Source of the DNA: Halicephalobus mephisto
Lineage: Eukaryota > Nematoda > Chromadorea > Rhabditida > Panagrolaimidae
Assembly (NCBI GenBank): GCA_009193035.1
Contig: SWDT01000200.1
Location: forward strand, 62,001-126,000
DNA: 64,000 bases
Direction: 5' to 3'
The first letter of the stretch is position 1, and the number at the start of each line of letters is the position of its first letter. The notes under the pieces were generated by a model. That model saw only the letters and a list, made by a program, of their open reading frames with translations. It was not told the origin of the DNA and ran no database searches. The position numbers and the translations under genes are program-made. This document shows, in pieces, positions 10,882 to 24,306 of the stretch.

Positions 10882-12941
10882 ATGTTATCGGTCGGCAAGC
10901 AAAGTCTTGCGGCTTCTCGTCGCTACCTCCCGTTAGCTGCCCAAAACCGTCGAGCCTCAAATGTTGCTCAATACAAAATCGTTGACCATACTTTTGACGC
11001 CGTCGTTGTTGGAGCCGGTAAGTTGCAATTGATTCGGTGCAAAGTTAACAAATAACGGGTTCATAGGTGGAGCTGGCCTTAGAGCAGCTATGGGTTTATC
11101 CGAAAACGGATTTAAAACTGCTGTCGTGACCAAATTATTCCCAACTCGTTCTCACACTGTTGCTGCCCAAGGAGGAATCAATGCAGCTCTAGGGAACATG
11201 AATCCTGATGACTGGAGATGGCATTTCTACGATACTGTCAAAGGTTGGTTACATTCACTGTCGACTATTCCACACTGGAGAGTTTAGGATCGGATTGGCT
11301 CGGAGATCAGGATGCAATTCACTACATGACTCGTGAAGCTCCTCGTGCCGTCATTGAACTTGAAAACTACGGAATGCCGTTCTCCCGTACAACTGACGGA
11401 AAGATTTACCAACGTGCTTTTGGTGGCCAAAGCAATGACTTCGGACGTGGAGGACAGGCTCATCGTACTTGCTGTGTTGCTGATCGTACAGGACATTCCC
11501 TTCTCCACACTCTGTACGGTGCATCTCTGCAGTACAATTGTAATTATTTCGTCGAGTTCTTTGCTCTCGACCTGCTGATGGACAAAGGACGATGTGTTGG
11601 AGTTATTGCAATGAATCTAGAAGACGGATCAATCCACCGCTTCCGTGCGAATAACACTGTTTTGGCTACTGGTGGTTATGGACGAGCGTTCTTCTCATGT
11701 ACTTCTGCCCATACTTGCACTGGTGATGGAACTGCTATGGTCGCTCGTGCCGGCCTGGCTAACAGTGACATGGAGTTTGTTCAATTCCATCCTACTGGTA
11801 TTTACGGAGCTGGATGTCTAATTACTGAAGGTTCTCGTGGTGAAGGTGGTTTCCTGGTCAACAGCGAGGGAGAACGTTTCATGGAAAGATATGCCCCAGT
11901 CGCCAAAGATTTGGCTTCTCGTGACGTGGTCTCCCGTTCTATGACTATTGAAATTATGGAAGGACGTGGTGTGGGTCCTGAGAAGGACCACATTTACCTT
12001 CAGCTTCATCATCTACCTGCTGAGCAACTCCATCAACGATTGCCAGGTATTTCTGAAACTGCCAAGATCTTCGCTGGCGTAGATGTGACCAAGGAACCAA
12101 TTCCCGTGCTTCCAACTGTCCATTACAACATGGGAGGTACTCCAACCAATTACAAGGGACAAGTCCTTACTTACACGAAAGAAAAGGGAGATCAAGTTGT
12201 TCCTGGTCTCTGGGCAGCTGGTGAATCTGGAGCCCATTCCGTTCACGGAGCTAATCGTCTTGGAGCCAACTCCTTGCTGGATTTAGTTATCTTTGGACGT
12301 GCATGTGCTATCAAGTGGGTTTTCTGATAACAACTTTGGTCATTTTCCCTTTCAGCATTGCTAAGCAATCGAAACCTGGAGATGCGGTGCCAGAATTGCC
12401 CAAGGATGGTGGAGAAGCCTCTATTGCCAACGTTGACAGACTACGCCATGCAAACGGTGACATTTCTACTGCTGATCTTCGTTTGAATATGCAGAAGACC
12501 ATGCAGTCACATGCTGCCGTGTTCCGTCGTGGAGATATCCTTCAAGCTGGTGTCAAGAAACTTGCTGATCTTTACAAACAACAGAAGAACTTGAAAGTTT
12601 CCGATCGCGGTCTTGTCTGGAATTCTGATCTCGTCGAGACTCTGGAGCTTCAGAACCTGTTGATCAATGCTACTGAAACCATCGTTGCCGCTGAGAATCG
12701 CAAGGAATCTCGTGGAGCTCATGCTCGAGATGATTTCCCCAGCCGTATCGACGAATTCGATTACTCGAAGCCATTAGAAGGACAAACTAAGAAGTCATTT
12801 GATGAACATTGGCGCAAACACAGTATCATTACCATGAATGTGGAAACAGGTGAAGTGAAACTCGAGTATCGTCCTGTCATTGACGAGACTTTGGACAAGA
12901 ATGAAACTGATTGGGTTCCACCAAAAGTCCGTTCGTATTAG
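10882..12941 (+). CDS. sdha: Succinate dehydrogenase flavoprotein subunit, mitochondrial
   Basis: Exons 10882-11017, 11067-11243, 11288-12314 and 12356-12941 join in frame to 641 aa, close to the 664 aa of human SDHA. The N-terminus ([18 protein letters not shown]) is a basic mitochondrial presequence. The dinucleotide-binding [12 protein letters not shown] follows. [14 protein letters not shown] (His about 75) carries the histidine that binds FAD covalently in this family. [19 protein letters not shown], the [19 protein letters not shown] block, [17 protein letters not shown] and the C-terminal EHWRKH and LEYRPVID blocks are all present. The enzyme oxidises succinate to fumarate in complex II. 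The ATG follows a TTTTTCAG acceptor by one base. Nothing looks damaged. Confidence 0.98.
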
Positions 12942-14121
12942 GGAAAATTATGCAGATTCAATTTATTTTAGCTGGTTTAAGTTTGTCAGCATGCATTGCT
13001 AAGAACTTTTAATTAGTTTTGCTCAGTGGAACTCCGAACATCAGAGCTTAACTGATTGCTTTCGGATATTCTTCTGGTGATAGGAGTTTTATTTGTTTTG
13101 ATAAAACTGACAAGTAATTCGCATAAACATAAATTTTAGTCATTGACTACATTTAGCTTTTTCAGTTTATGATAGAAGTGCCTGGGAGAAATGTCGATGC
13201 AGTTGATAATGTTGGGACCTCAAACAACTGTAAGATTTCGGTGGGCGGAAATGGACAAGCTCAGGAGAATATTGTTCTAGGCATGTCTAAATAACTGCCA
13301 TCGACGACTAAGCAGATGTGGGTAGACGTCAACTTCCGTCCCTGTAACCCAATCGAAGAAAAATGGGAGATGGAAAAACCAACCTAGTGATACGGGCGAG
13401 AGCAGTGTTGCTCTGAATCAGAAGATTATTTGTGGCAGGGTTTCTAGGATTCAAATCTTGGGGAAGCTGTGATCATGGGAGACAGCATTTTTGTTAATAT
13501 TGATCAGCATAACATGGAGAGAACTGGTAAGACATTGGTTAACGATAAAAAACTCTCTGCAAAACAGATGAGAAGGATATTCGTCTACGTTCAGTAAGTC
13601 GACATTGAAGGCGAAAGAGCAGTTTCACTTTTCTGTGAATTTATTTCTAATACAACGACATTTGTTAATTTGGTGATTTCTGACTCAATTACGAATGGAA
13701 GAGATTACATTCAAAAATGAAGAATTAAACGAGTAGAGATGATCACGGATCTAGATCTAGTCAATACTCGTCTTCGGTGAATGGTACATCACTTTTGACG
13801 CCATTCCTGTCTACTTGAAATCCCTCATCTACACTTCTAGTTTTGAATCCATAATGAAAGCAAGATCAACCGGTGGAAAGATATGGTGAACTTGTGTGAT
13901 TTGAATGATGCAGAATGAAATTTCCACATTTCACTGATTGATCATTGTCCAGTCAACACTGGCAAGAAACGAGACATATTGATTACACGTAGATCTAGTG
14001 GGATTTTTTCATTTCATTCCTAATGTTTATTGCTTAGCAAATTACTTTTTTAATTTCACAATTCAGAGTCAAATTTACCAAATAAGATATTTGCTTTACT
14101 AACAGTACTAAAGTAAACTAT
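12942..14121. other. Intergenic, no supported gene
   Basis: SDHA 3' flank of about 1.2 kb. A 40-codon frame at 13168-13290 begins just after a TTTTTCAG-like acceptor and is followed by further short open stretches in other frames up to about 13,380. This could be a decayed gene, but I recognise nothing in it. The rest has stops in all frames. Confidence 0.5.
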
Positions 14122-14697
14122 TTATTGGATTTCTAGATGTCTTTGTTTCCTCAAGTTGGAGAGTTGGATTTCAGGCTGATAAGTTCTTTCGAGGAGTTGC
14201 TCATCTGGGTGATGAAGATACACAGCTTTTTTTGAAGAGTCGTCAGAGAGTAATTCATTTTCATCGCTCTGAGTTTCATCCAGGGACTGATCGATGCTCA
14301 TGCCACTTTCAGTCAATACAGTCCCGATCTTCTGCAATACCTCGCTTTTCAAATTGAAAAGACCGTATAGTTGGAGTCTAATATCATTCAACTGCCAGAT
14401 TTCTTCCTCCTCCACAGCATTTCTCATGGAAACTTCTATTTCATTAATGAGTTTTTTGAGTCTGTCAATGGATCGAATCAATTGTTTTCGAATACTCTTT
14501 AGAGAAATCAGCTCCTTCAGTTCTTCATCGGAATCTTCACTGTCTTCAAAAACATCTGCAAATAGGTTTTTGTGGAAATCAACAGGATTGAAGGTTTTCT
14601 GCTTAGAAATCATTTTGAACAAGCTGAACAAGTGGGGTTTAGAATGACAAAAAGTGGAAAATAAGGTAATAATGAGGAGAATTCGGAACCACAACAT
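14122..14697 (-). CDS. Small secreted acidic helical protein, unknown family
   Basis: A single exon of 191 aa from the ATG at 14697, chosen because it gives a clean signal peptide (MLWFRILLIITLFSTFCHS). An in-frame ATG at 14763 would add 22 residues before it. The mature part is acidic (EDSEDSDEELKEL) and then strongly helical (IRKQLIRSIDRLKKLINEIE), with no cysteines and a His/Gln-rich end. It lies between SDHA and a gene-poor stretch. I do not recognise the family. The intact frame, signal peptide and plausible codon use support a real gene. Confidence 0.6.
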   Translation of the reverse strand: MLWFRILLIITLFSTFCHSKPHLFSLFKMISKQKTFNPVDFHKNLFADVFEDSEDSDEELKELISLKSIRKQLIRSIDRLKKLINEIEVSMRNAVEEEEIWQLNDIRLQLYGLFNLKSEVLQKIGTVLTESGMSIDQSLDETQSDENELLSDDSSKKAVYLHHPDEQLLERTYQPEIQLSNLRKQRHLEIQ

Positions 14698-16780
14698 GCT
14701 TGAAGAAGTAATAAACAATCTGATTGGCAACTGTATTGATGCAAAAGTTGCTTTTATATGCATATTGATGGTGAGTTTTTTATTTGAAATAACAAAGAAC
14801 GGAGGTGGCTTATTGCTATTTTCCTTTTTTCAGGAAATTATCAATAGATTGCGAAAAATAAAATACAGGATAGTATCATGGAAAGTGTAGTCTGTTATGC
14901 AACAAAAATTTTGAATTTTGCTCCAGATGATTCCAGTTGAAACTTCTACACTTAAATGCAGATTGTGAGTTCTGATGAAGTCATCTTTTTAATAGCCTTA
15001 AGTTTGATATTGCTAAGAGTTCTAACTATATATCCAGTGCTTATGGTGATAATCATGATGTGAACAGAAATGAAATCTCCGCATAGTCTAACAAATTCCT
15101 ACGATACCAACAAGAGTGGATATATATGTAAAAAGTACATCTTTGAATGTAAACTAGAAAGTTGTCATTTTCCCATTGATGTAGATATTTTTCAATTGAA
15201 ATTCCTTTCAACGTTAAATTGATATTAAATTGGCAATGAGAACTGATAAGAAAAACTTTTCTGAGATTTTTACTGATTGTGTTTCAGCAAAAAGTACGGA
15301 GTCACAGGTTGAAAAATAGGTCTCTTACCCGAAAATATTTGATATAGATATACATTTCAAATAGAAAAAGTTTGTTTTTAGAAAGATATTAGGAGAATTA
15401 GTTTTAGATGGAAGTATTCTTATGTCAAGTATTTTTTGTAATGAAATTGTGGGTGTGCCTGGTAGATTATCATCAAATAGACTTCATTAAATAAAAAGTT
15501 AATGGGATTCTTCCCTAATCGTTTAAGTGATCTTTAATCTCATTTCGAACAGTTGTTCAATTGAATCTTCTTTATAAGCTTCCTTGATGTTCTTTTTTAT
15601 CCCCCTTAACCTTCTATATTTATCATCTCTTGTTCTCATTGAGCCAAGTTATTTTTTATATTCTATGTCAAAGTAATAACACCACTTACCAGTTCAACTG
15701 CATTGGTTATTTTTGAACATTAATTTCGTAAATACAATAATAAAGAATTACTGCACTTTAACAAAAAAGAATCATCACTTGAATTATAATTTGATAACTC
15801 TCCAAATTTACTGAAAAATAATTAAAATCTATGACCTACCAATGCATTTCAAGAATCCACTTGGTATTTGACATCCATTTTTAGCAAAAAGCTGGGTCAT
15901 ATCCAAAAAGTAGTTTTTACAACGGAATTACTGAATATAAAGCACTTCTTATAGTATCGTTTGATTTTCCGAGCTTTGGTAATTAAATTCATCGGATGAT
16001 TTGGAAGAGTACTGCAGTCAAAGAAACTTTTTCGAGGTAAAATAGGGCTGTTGGGACCAAAGGAGGCATTTTTTGCGAACTAAAGGAGCATTTATAGAGT
16101 CAGTTGGGACGCTTTTGTGATTAAAATTGTTCTTGATGGCTAATTCCTCGACTACCTCGCTTAGCTAAATCCTAAAGTTCTCATAAACGTAGTTCTGTCT
16201 GTGATCTGTAACTAATTTGCCATGGCTTTCCTCCCCATAAAGTTTTATCTCCATAACATAAAACACAAAAAATCTCAATAGAACCTACGTCTCTTTGTAG
16301 TATTAGCAATTATAAGCATGTTCAACTAATTTCCGCTTCCGAAGAAAGTGAGAAAATAGCTATTCCTGAAGAAGATACGAGAACGAAGATAACTATTGAA
16401 AACTTGCAGCGCTTTAACAATGCCAATTTCTGAACTTTGCAAAAAACGTTTGTGAGAAAATGGAATCTCCAATTAATTTTGGCAAATGAGATAGCATCTG
16501 CTCCGAGCACCAGGGATTTGAGCACTCTTTCATTTAAGTATTCCGGAGTTCCAACCAGCTTCAACTTTTTACAGAACTTGAGTTTATTTCTCGCCCTTGA
16601 CCCTTGTTGATAAGTTGGCGAGAAAGTAAAGACGGGCCTACCAGTTCTTCAGGTCTGTCAGTAACATCAGTTTTTGTAAAAAAACAACTTTGGCACTTGC
16701 TGAACTGTCAGATGCCGTTTCTCAAAAAGCGATTATCTCTTGTTTCCCTAGTTGTCACAAGTAATTAACCTTTTTCAGAC
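14698..16780. other. AT-rich intergenic region
   Basis: About 2 kb with no frame that reads as a protein. It includes the 5' flank of the SKICH gene. A possible promoter cannot be pinned down. An 80-codon minus-strand frame at 16322-16564 has no recognisable feature. Confidence 0.6.
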
Positions 16781-19700
16781 ATGCAAGAAAAGGAAAATGA
16801 ATTGATTGTCTTCACAAATCTTCAACGAGGCTATTCAACAACCGATAAAATTGCAGCAGGACTGGAGTACAAGAACTTCATTCCCGATCACAACGATTGG
16901 ATTGTGGTTGTTCCCGCTGGATCTCCCAAGTTTTCTTTGTTCTGTGCTTTGAAGGGTGCTCCGGTGCCTTCTCCCAAGGCTTCTGACACAAAAGATGAGA
17001 GTCAATGTTCTAATGAAATTGACGAAGAAGTTGATGAATTGTTTCCGCTAATGCCCATTTTCCGAAAACAGAAGACGATTGACAAGAAAACAATATTATC
17101 CAAGCCAGATAAAAAAGAGAGCATTGCCGAAGTTGTATTTGATCCCGAGGAATCTAAAGTAGGTTATTGTAGTCATTATCTAGCCTGTGACTGGCTTCAA
17201 TTCTCCTCCCTCATTTTCACATTTCTTTGTTTACTGACATGTTTCCAATCCCAGCAAGTAGCTTTATTCAGCATGTGTTTTCACCTCCCATGAACAGCTT
17301 TCAGAGCCCCTGTCCACATCCCTTAAGTTTCTTGACAAGAGCTTTAAAGAGATTTATTACTTCGAAGGTGGCTATGTCTACTCCACAGCATTCCGTATAT
17401 TCATGAAAGCCATGGATCATTAGTTTGGACGAGAAAACACTGCATTCGCGTGTCTGTCGGTTTTGAATTTTTGGGAGGGAAATCAGAAAACTTGAAGATT
17501 GAATGTGGGATTGCTTGGGCATCTTTGTTCACTCGTGAACAAGCTGAATGATGAATGACTTTCAAGGATGGTTTCTTTTGACTTTGCATCTGCCATGGTT
17601 TTTCGAATGAACATTCCATTTTTTGGCCTTTGGGAAAAGATTGGGACTGATAAGAAGGACTTGACGGGTTAAGTGGGTTTCGAGAATCCACAAATGAGAA
17701 TCAAATTGCGTTTTTTCATTTCGGGCATTTTATTTCTTTTGTCCAAGTTTACATGTATTTTAATTTGTTGAGAAGCTAATTCCTCCTTTATGTTTCCTCA
17801 TCAAAGGTCATTTCTTCCAACTGGTCTGTCGAAGTTGTTTTTACTTCCCGGAAAGGTCCTAGTTTAGTTTTCATGTCAAATCTCATTTGCTATCGACAAA
17901 GAATTTCCCCTGCAGAAAAGTTCTCCCACGGGAGTCGAAACATTGGTTCATTTGTTTTCGCCTCAATGCTGGATGGAAACTCACGTTATCCCCAGATTTG
18001 GGGAACCAAGTCAATTGGATAACAATGGCCCGGGCTTGCAGAGCTTTTTCTTTCGCTTGAATGGACTTCATTTTCGAAACCGGACTACTTTACATTATTC
18101 ATAGCCTATCTGTACAGTAAGACAGATTTCCACGATTTCTAGATGGACAAGAGGCAATTGAGCCTACCGGCAAAGTGCCAAAAAACATCATCTATTGACA
18201 TTTCGGCTTTCAAACAGACTTTGCCGTCAATAATATCCCTCCCCCACGTCCCATGTGCCCGAGGCATTTAAATAGAAGATCTTTTATTTTTAGCTGTAGT
18301 TTTCCAACATGGTTTATTACTCGACTCGCATCTGGGGACATTTCCCGTTATAGAATCTGATACACCCGTCTATGCGATTTAATTGACTGCGAAATTGGAT
18401 TAGACATAAACATTGAAGCTTTGTCAGACTCTGTGGGGGTCATTTGAACTTTCATTCAAAAACTCTGACATTGTCCACGCTGGTTGTCTTTATCGAATTC
18501 AGTAAATCTTGGGATTTCCTTAAAAACATTTTTCGCGGCGTCTTTAAGAATGATTAATTATTCCTGTTACTTTCTGCATGGCTAAAAATGCACACCAATT
18601 ACAGCTAGCACCTAACAACTTTTATCAGTTGGCGTACGTGCAGAAGTCAACTAGAGAGATTCTAGCTGTTTCTTCCGTCTTCTACGTTGAACCAAAAAAG
18701 TCCCAGAATTCCCACGACCCTAATTCCAGAGTGGACATTCACACAAGTAAGCCGATTCCTGAAGACGTCATCAAGTCACAACCGAAGGCAACTTCCCCGA
18801 TGACGAGAGAAGCAACCGCCATATTGACTCACAAACGACATGGATGGAGAAGTTGTGAGTTTTTTTGAGTCCTAAGTGATTATGAGAAAAAAGAATAACT
18901 TCCTGGGTGGCATTTCAATGAGAAAATGGACAAAGTTATTACAAGTCGTCTCTCGGGAAATTCTTGAATTTAATAAAGTTGAACGGTATTTTAGTCTTTT
19001 GTGGCTCCTCCAGTGGAGATCAGTGGTCAGAAAGCTTGACCTCCTACGTCCTGCCAACTGCCAGAGAGGTTGATGAAGAAGATTCCGAGGAGGACTACTT
19101 TCCCGAAAGCACCTCTGAAAGGAAAAGACTGATATCTTCCGACGACGGATTTGAAGAAGAAAAGGAAAAGGTTGGTTTAGCTCTAATTGCAGTAACTCTA
19201 AAACGATGAAAGATTTTCCAATTGTCTTAGCAAAAGTGAGCTTAAATGATGAATGTAATTGATTCAAAACATTACATATATCGGTGAATCTAGTGCAGAT
19301 TCGGTGATTCGAGGCTTTGACAGCATTTTGAATTTCAAAAATGTCATTTACGGAAGATATTAGGTAGTTCAATATTGACAGTCTTTACTTCTTGGTTTTT
19401 ATAACGAAATTGTCAAAGTAAAACCAAGCAGCACACCTACAAACACCTTGCTACGGGTTTTGCGTACTTCCAAAAATTATTTTTATGCCGTGTAACGATG
19501 TTAATACCATTGTTGACGTATAACTCTATCACGAGGATAAAGTCAAATGTTATCTAGAAATTTTCTGGTTCATGAGTCACCAGTTTTTGGGCTTTTTGGT
19601 AGACCAAAATAGTTTTTTAATGAATTTTGTCTGTTTTCTTTGAGATCACTTTTCATACTCCTTTTATTCTCTTGACCCTACTTGAGAGCTATTTATCTGA

Positions 19701-22700
19701 AACAGAAGCACTTGTGCCTCTATATTATTCACCCAAAAAGTCATTGCTTATTCCGTTAAGTTCAAATATTCCAAAAATAAAGTGCAGCTCCCCGTGAAAC
19801 AGATGTCTCCAATATTTTAAGTAAAACCTCAAATTTATTTCTGTCCTAAATGTAATTCTGAAAACCCATTAGATCTTGGCTTTGAATTAGGAATGTTCCT
19901 CGAATTTATCTCCACACTTTGGCCTGAACAGGGTTTTTATTTTGTTTTGGAAAGTACTGAAATGATATTCTCCTTCTGACAGGAAACACAATTATCGCCG
20001 TTCCGAAAACAAACGACACTTCCGATATCTGTCTGAACAGCTTAATTTATTTATTTTTAAAAACATGGGAACTTTAAAACGTCTTCTCACGGTCTTTGAT
20101 GGGAACGAGGCGTTTTCGTGAACAAGCTGGATACAGTCGAATTCATGAGTACTTGTTTTTTTGTATTTTGATTACGTTTTGCTGCTCTAGATTCCCTAGA
20201 TGTAATTCATTAAAACACACTATTGGTTAATGCGACTAGTTTTGGATACCTTACACATTTATCCCCCATTATGTTAATTGTGTGGCTAATCACGTGACGT
20301 ATCCAATGATTTTCTGACCTTGCATGATTTTCCTTATTAAATTACACAGAATAAAGGTTGCTTATGCTGCGATTTTTGATCCCTTCAAAAAACTCATTAC
20401 CTTTTCTCGTGACTAAGGAGTGACGGCAGTCCAAATGTCCAAACTGCCCCGTGTAAAGAATAACCGACTATGGTCTCTCTTTTTCATTTATTGTTTAGAA
20501 AGCCGTAGGTTTTGTCTTTTTTGACGAAATACTTAGTAAGTCTCATCCTTGACTCACCCATTGTGAAACTCGGGATTACTTAGCTAATACCAAAAGCCTA
20601 GGTAGATGAAGGATATGAAGTCAGTTTGTCACAGGCTTTGTAAAACAAGACTTTAGTGAAATTCCTAATATTTGTACCCATTTTGTGACTTTAATATGTT
20701 AGAAAGAGTAAAATTGCCTCTAATTGTAGTAATTAAGGTTTTGCTACTGATTAAATTCATTAATTAGAAATATGTACATTAGAGGTTCAAACCTCGTAAT
20801 CTTCTAAATCTCTGCTTTCTTGTCTTCTTTCAAGGGGACCTCATGTAGTTCTTTGGAATTTTCTCAGGCGTAAATGTTCTCAGGATATCGAATGTTAGCT
20901 AGAAAACTGATAATTAAATGTAATTAATTTAATGTTTTCAAAGTGATGTTTAAACGAATTCTACCAGCCGACTCGAGAATGACGAGATTAAAACAACTTT
21001 GGAAAGCACCTGGTACTCCCCATTTGTGACTGACCTTTTCATTTTCTTTAACCTCAACATGTAATTTGTTCATAGATCTGCAATTAGATAGCCAATCTCT
21101 TTAATAACTTCCTCGTTAAGTTTCTCTAGTCCATTTACTCGATTGAGTTCCAGACGTGACTAGAATATTTTTCTATTCTTTAATTGCGTGACTTTTATTT
21201 ACGACACATAATGAGTGGTATCAAAACATTTCTTTTTGAAATGGTCTTACAGCATGACCTTCCTTTTTCCCACATCAAGAAATGATGTTCACATTTGAAG
21301 ATCTTTATTTTTCTCTTGAGAGTTGTAATGAGGAAAAGTTAGAATAACGGACCCAAATAGTCCTCATTTTAATCAACTTCTCTTTTGGCATTATTTATGG
21401 AAACGGTTTAAAACGCCTGTGGTCGCATCTCATGGCAACAGGTCGATGTCTTTATGAATATTTATAAGTAATAAGCTTCATTCAAAGCGATTTTCTGCTT
21501 ACCGTGCCATGTTTCCCATGACGAGAGAACTTGAGTTAATTGCAACTCCTTTTGCCAATTCCGAAAATGCCCAAAAGACCAAATTTAGAGTGGAAGCAGA
21601 CCTGTTTTCCCAATGGCACGGTTGATTTGTCTCAGTCTTCGTTGACTGTTTCTTTCAAGCCAAGTTCCGGGTCTTTTTTGTAAGATTTTCGGAATCTCGA
21701 TCAAACAACAAAAAAATGTTTTTGAGCTTGAATTCAGCTCGTCAGGTTTCCGTTTGCAAAATGCCTGACGTTGGCTGTTTCCCTGCCACAGAGTAAATCT
21801 GATACTTGGATATCTGCATATCCATCTGACTCTCGGGAAATCTTTGAGCAAGACTATTTACGTAATCTGGCATATTGTTAACTTTTGAACCATTAAATTT
21901 GCTGCACGCTTCTGAAGACAAACAAAGCTGAAATAGAACACAATGAAAATCCTTCTTGGCCCTGTTTTTCGGAAGCAACGCGAAGCATTCAAGAATTACA
22001 ACTTTTCTAGTTAGCGATTCTTGTTGTTTTGTTCTCCCGCGGCAATTCGACCCTTTTTACTTCCTGCCAAAGGTGTCGTTTTCCAAACCTGCACTCTGTC
22101 TTTTCGTAGCTTATCAACATATGACTAATGCTCTTCGAACGAAGAATCTAGGACTTTTCAACGCTTACTGTAGCTCATGCGTCGTCATGAGTTAACTGAC
22201 CCAGACTATTGTTCGCCGTTCTTATTGTTGTCTGAGATCCGTTGCAAGTTCATTAGTCTGGATTAAACTTTGGTTGCTATTCAATTTGAAATTCAAATGT
22301 CCTTCCATGAATGGCTCGGATTAGTTCTTTCAAGAATTTAGTAGTTTTTGTCCTCCAACCTTTGTCTCGAGTGATTTATGGTTCCATTCTTATTGACCAG
22401 TGGAAAACAAGCTCTCAATTGCCCCAATTTGGAAGCTTGACTCGAGGACGCTTTGCAGAAGCTTTGGTATTAGTATTGATGGTCACTTTTGAATGATTAA
22501 ACTGGATATTCTCTTGCTGCTCTTTTTTGGTTCATCATTCATCTTCCGCGGTTTAGGAAGAAGTGGATTAAAAATTTCACTTAATCCAAATTCATTAAGG
22601 CTTCCATCAGCCCCAGCCAATTGCGAGGAAGAGTTCATTTATCAGATTGTTGTGCAGATTACCGCTGCAAATGACTTCTGACGCACATCATTCAATTCCA

Positions 22701-24306
22701 TTTCCCTCTTTCAAACAAGTCCCATTTCCAATTGTGAATCCATCCCAGAATTTAGCTCTCTGTATTATTCAAAATGACGATAATCGAAATGAATTTTTTA
22801 TCGAAAAAAGGCATTTGTAAAAATACGTTGCAGATAAATTCTGTTCACTGTCATTTTTCCGGCCGGAAGAATTGGATATAAATATAAAATGATACCAACT
22901 AGTTGCTTAGTCGAATAGCGGTTCGGTTTGTCACGCGAGTTTTCATTTTCGGTCAAATGAAGTTGCGGATTCTTGTTTCTTGTTGATGACATGTCTCATT
23001 AATCTTTGCTTGGAGAGCTCAGGCAAATCTGGATTATCTGTATGTAAAATTAAACTGTTCATAAGTCTTTCATTAGAAAATTTACTTTGAAGTAGCATCA
23101 TTCGCATGTTTATAATTTTAAAGTTCTTTTTTAATGTGCTTTTTGCAGGAGAAACCCCGCAAGTCCCCGAGCTCACTAGCACAATTTCTTCTTGATTTGT
23201 GGAGACAGCCCTTCTCCGCTCCCTCCGGCAACTACAGTCTCTACATTGGGGAAGCCGAACGTCGATCAGCTTCAATGTATGAGATCGGAACGACTGGCTA
23301 TTCCGGGAATCCCACCACGGAACCGTACCAGAAGATGGTCTGTCAATTGACGCATTCCAATAACAATCTCCTCCACGAGAACGAACGGCTCCATCGACGG
23401 GTTCAGCAACTGGAAATGACTTTGAGAGAACAAATGGACCAGATGAACAGTATTTACTACACTCTGTTCAGAAACGGAGTTTCTTCGATACGATATCCAG
23501 ATGGAGAAGAAGTCCACTTGAGTCAGTTTAGAGGCCAGCTGGTTGATTTCGTGAAGGCTAACGAAAACGCCCAAAGGGTGCCTTTGAAGAAGGTCAATGG
23601 AATGTCTGATTTTGCCTCTGTTATCAGAGAAAGACGGATGTTGGACAGAACAAGTGACCTCTCCAGCGAGTCCTCAATCAGTTCTGGCTCCGTCGATCAA
23701 GATGAACTCAAGGCCGCCATGCTGAAGTGTATAACAAAGTCCAAATACAACGACGACCTCGACGACTTTGTCAACTGGCTCAACGACAGTGGAGTGGTAA
23801 GTCCTTGAAATGATTAAAGTTTAATCAATCCGCCTTCTTCAGCAGTCAGCGAGATTCGAAGGGGAAAGAAAGTCCCGGTCTCTGGAAGAGCACATGCAAG
23901 AGTCCCTCAGAATCCGCCAGCCGCTTCAAAGGTCGCCCAGAGTAGATAGGGCGAGATCGGAGTCCGAACTCCTTGAAGGCTCCTCTCCCGACCAACCAAC
24001 TTCTTCTAAAAACGGGATTCAACAACAGGAGTCCTTCAACAGACAAGTCAACAATGGTTCGAACAAGACAAAAGCTCTTAGAATGAGGTAGGTTTCAGCG
24101 TTCTCGACGAAGCCAAATGAAAATCCGTTTTCAGAGCCCAATCAGTTGCTGGGGCCAAAGCGAACACCATCTTCGGAACCAGGAGAACAAGTAGCGTCGT
24201 CAGACAAAGCATGGAGTCACGAAGCAATGGCCAGAGGAAATCCCTGGCAAACCTTGCTTCCCTCAGGACTTCCGCCAACAGACAGCCCAGGAGGAATCTC
24301 ATCTAA
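16781..24306 (+). CDS. SKICH-domain coiled-coil protein (CALCOCO/TAX1BP1-like N-terminus)
   Basis: Exons 16781-17158, 18605-18854, 18995-19170, 23149-23796, 23843-24087 and 24135-24306 join in frame to 622 aa. Residues about 5-150 fit a SKICH domain: IVFTNLQRGY, then FIPDHNDWIVVVPAG, then FYQLAYVQKSTREILAVSSVF, the last part split from the first by intron 1. An acidic/Ser linker (EEDSEEDYFPES) is followed by a short coiled coil (LLHENERLHRRVQQLEMTLREQMDQM), a Ser-rich region with DFVNWLNDSGV, and an Arg/Ser-rich basic tail. SKICH domains occur in autophagy-receptor-like proteins and in inositol phosphatases; here no phosphatase or zinc finger follows. The ATG lies 3 nt after a TTTTTCAG acceptor. 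Exon 5 can start at 23843 or 23846 (CAGCAG acceptor). The function is inferred from the domain only. The weakest point is joining exon 3 to exon 4 across 4 kb. Confidence 0.65.
19171..23148. other. 4.0-kb intron of the SKICH gene
   Basis: Bounded by a GTTGGT donor and a TTTTTGCAG acceptor that are in phase. It is AT-rich with many poly-T/poly-A runs and only short chance frames on both strands. I see no nested gene or transposon in it. It is far longer than the other introns in the window, so it may carry enhancers or hide an alternative first exon of the downstream part. Confidence 0.5.

Noticed and set aside
13168..13290. 40-codon frame after a TTTTTCAG-like site
   Set aside because: Too short, and neighbouring stretches are broken. 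It is mentioned as a possible gene remnant but not called.
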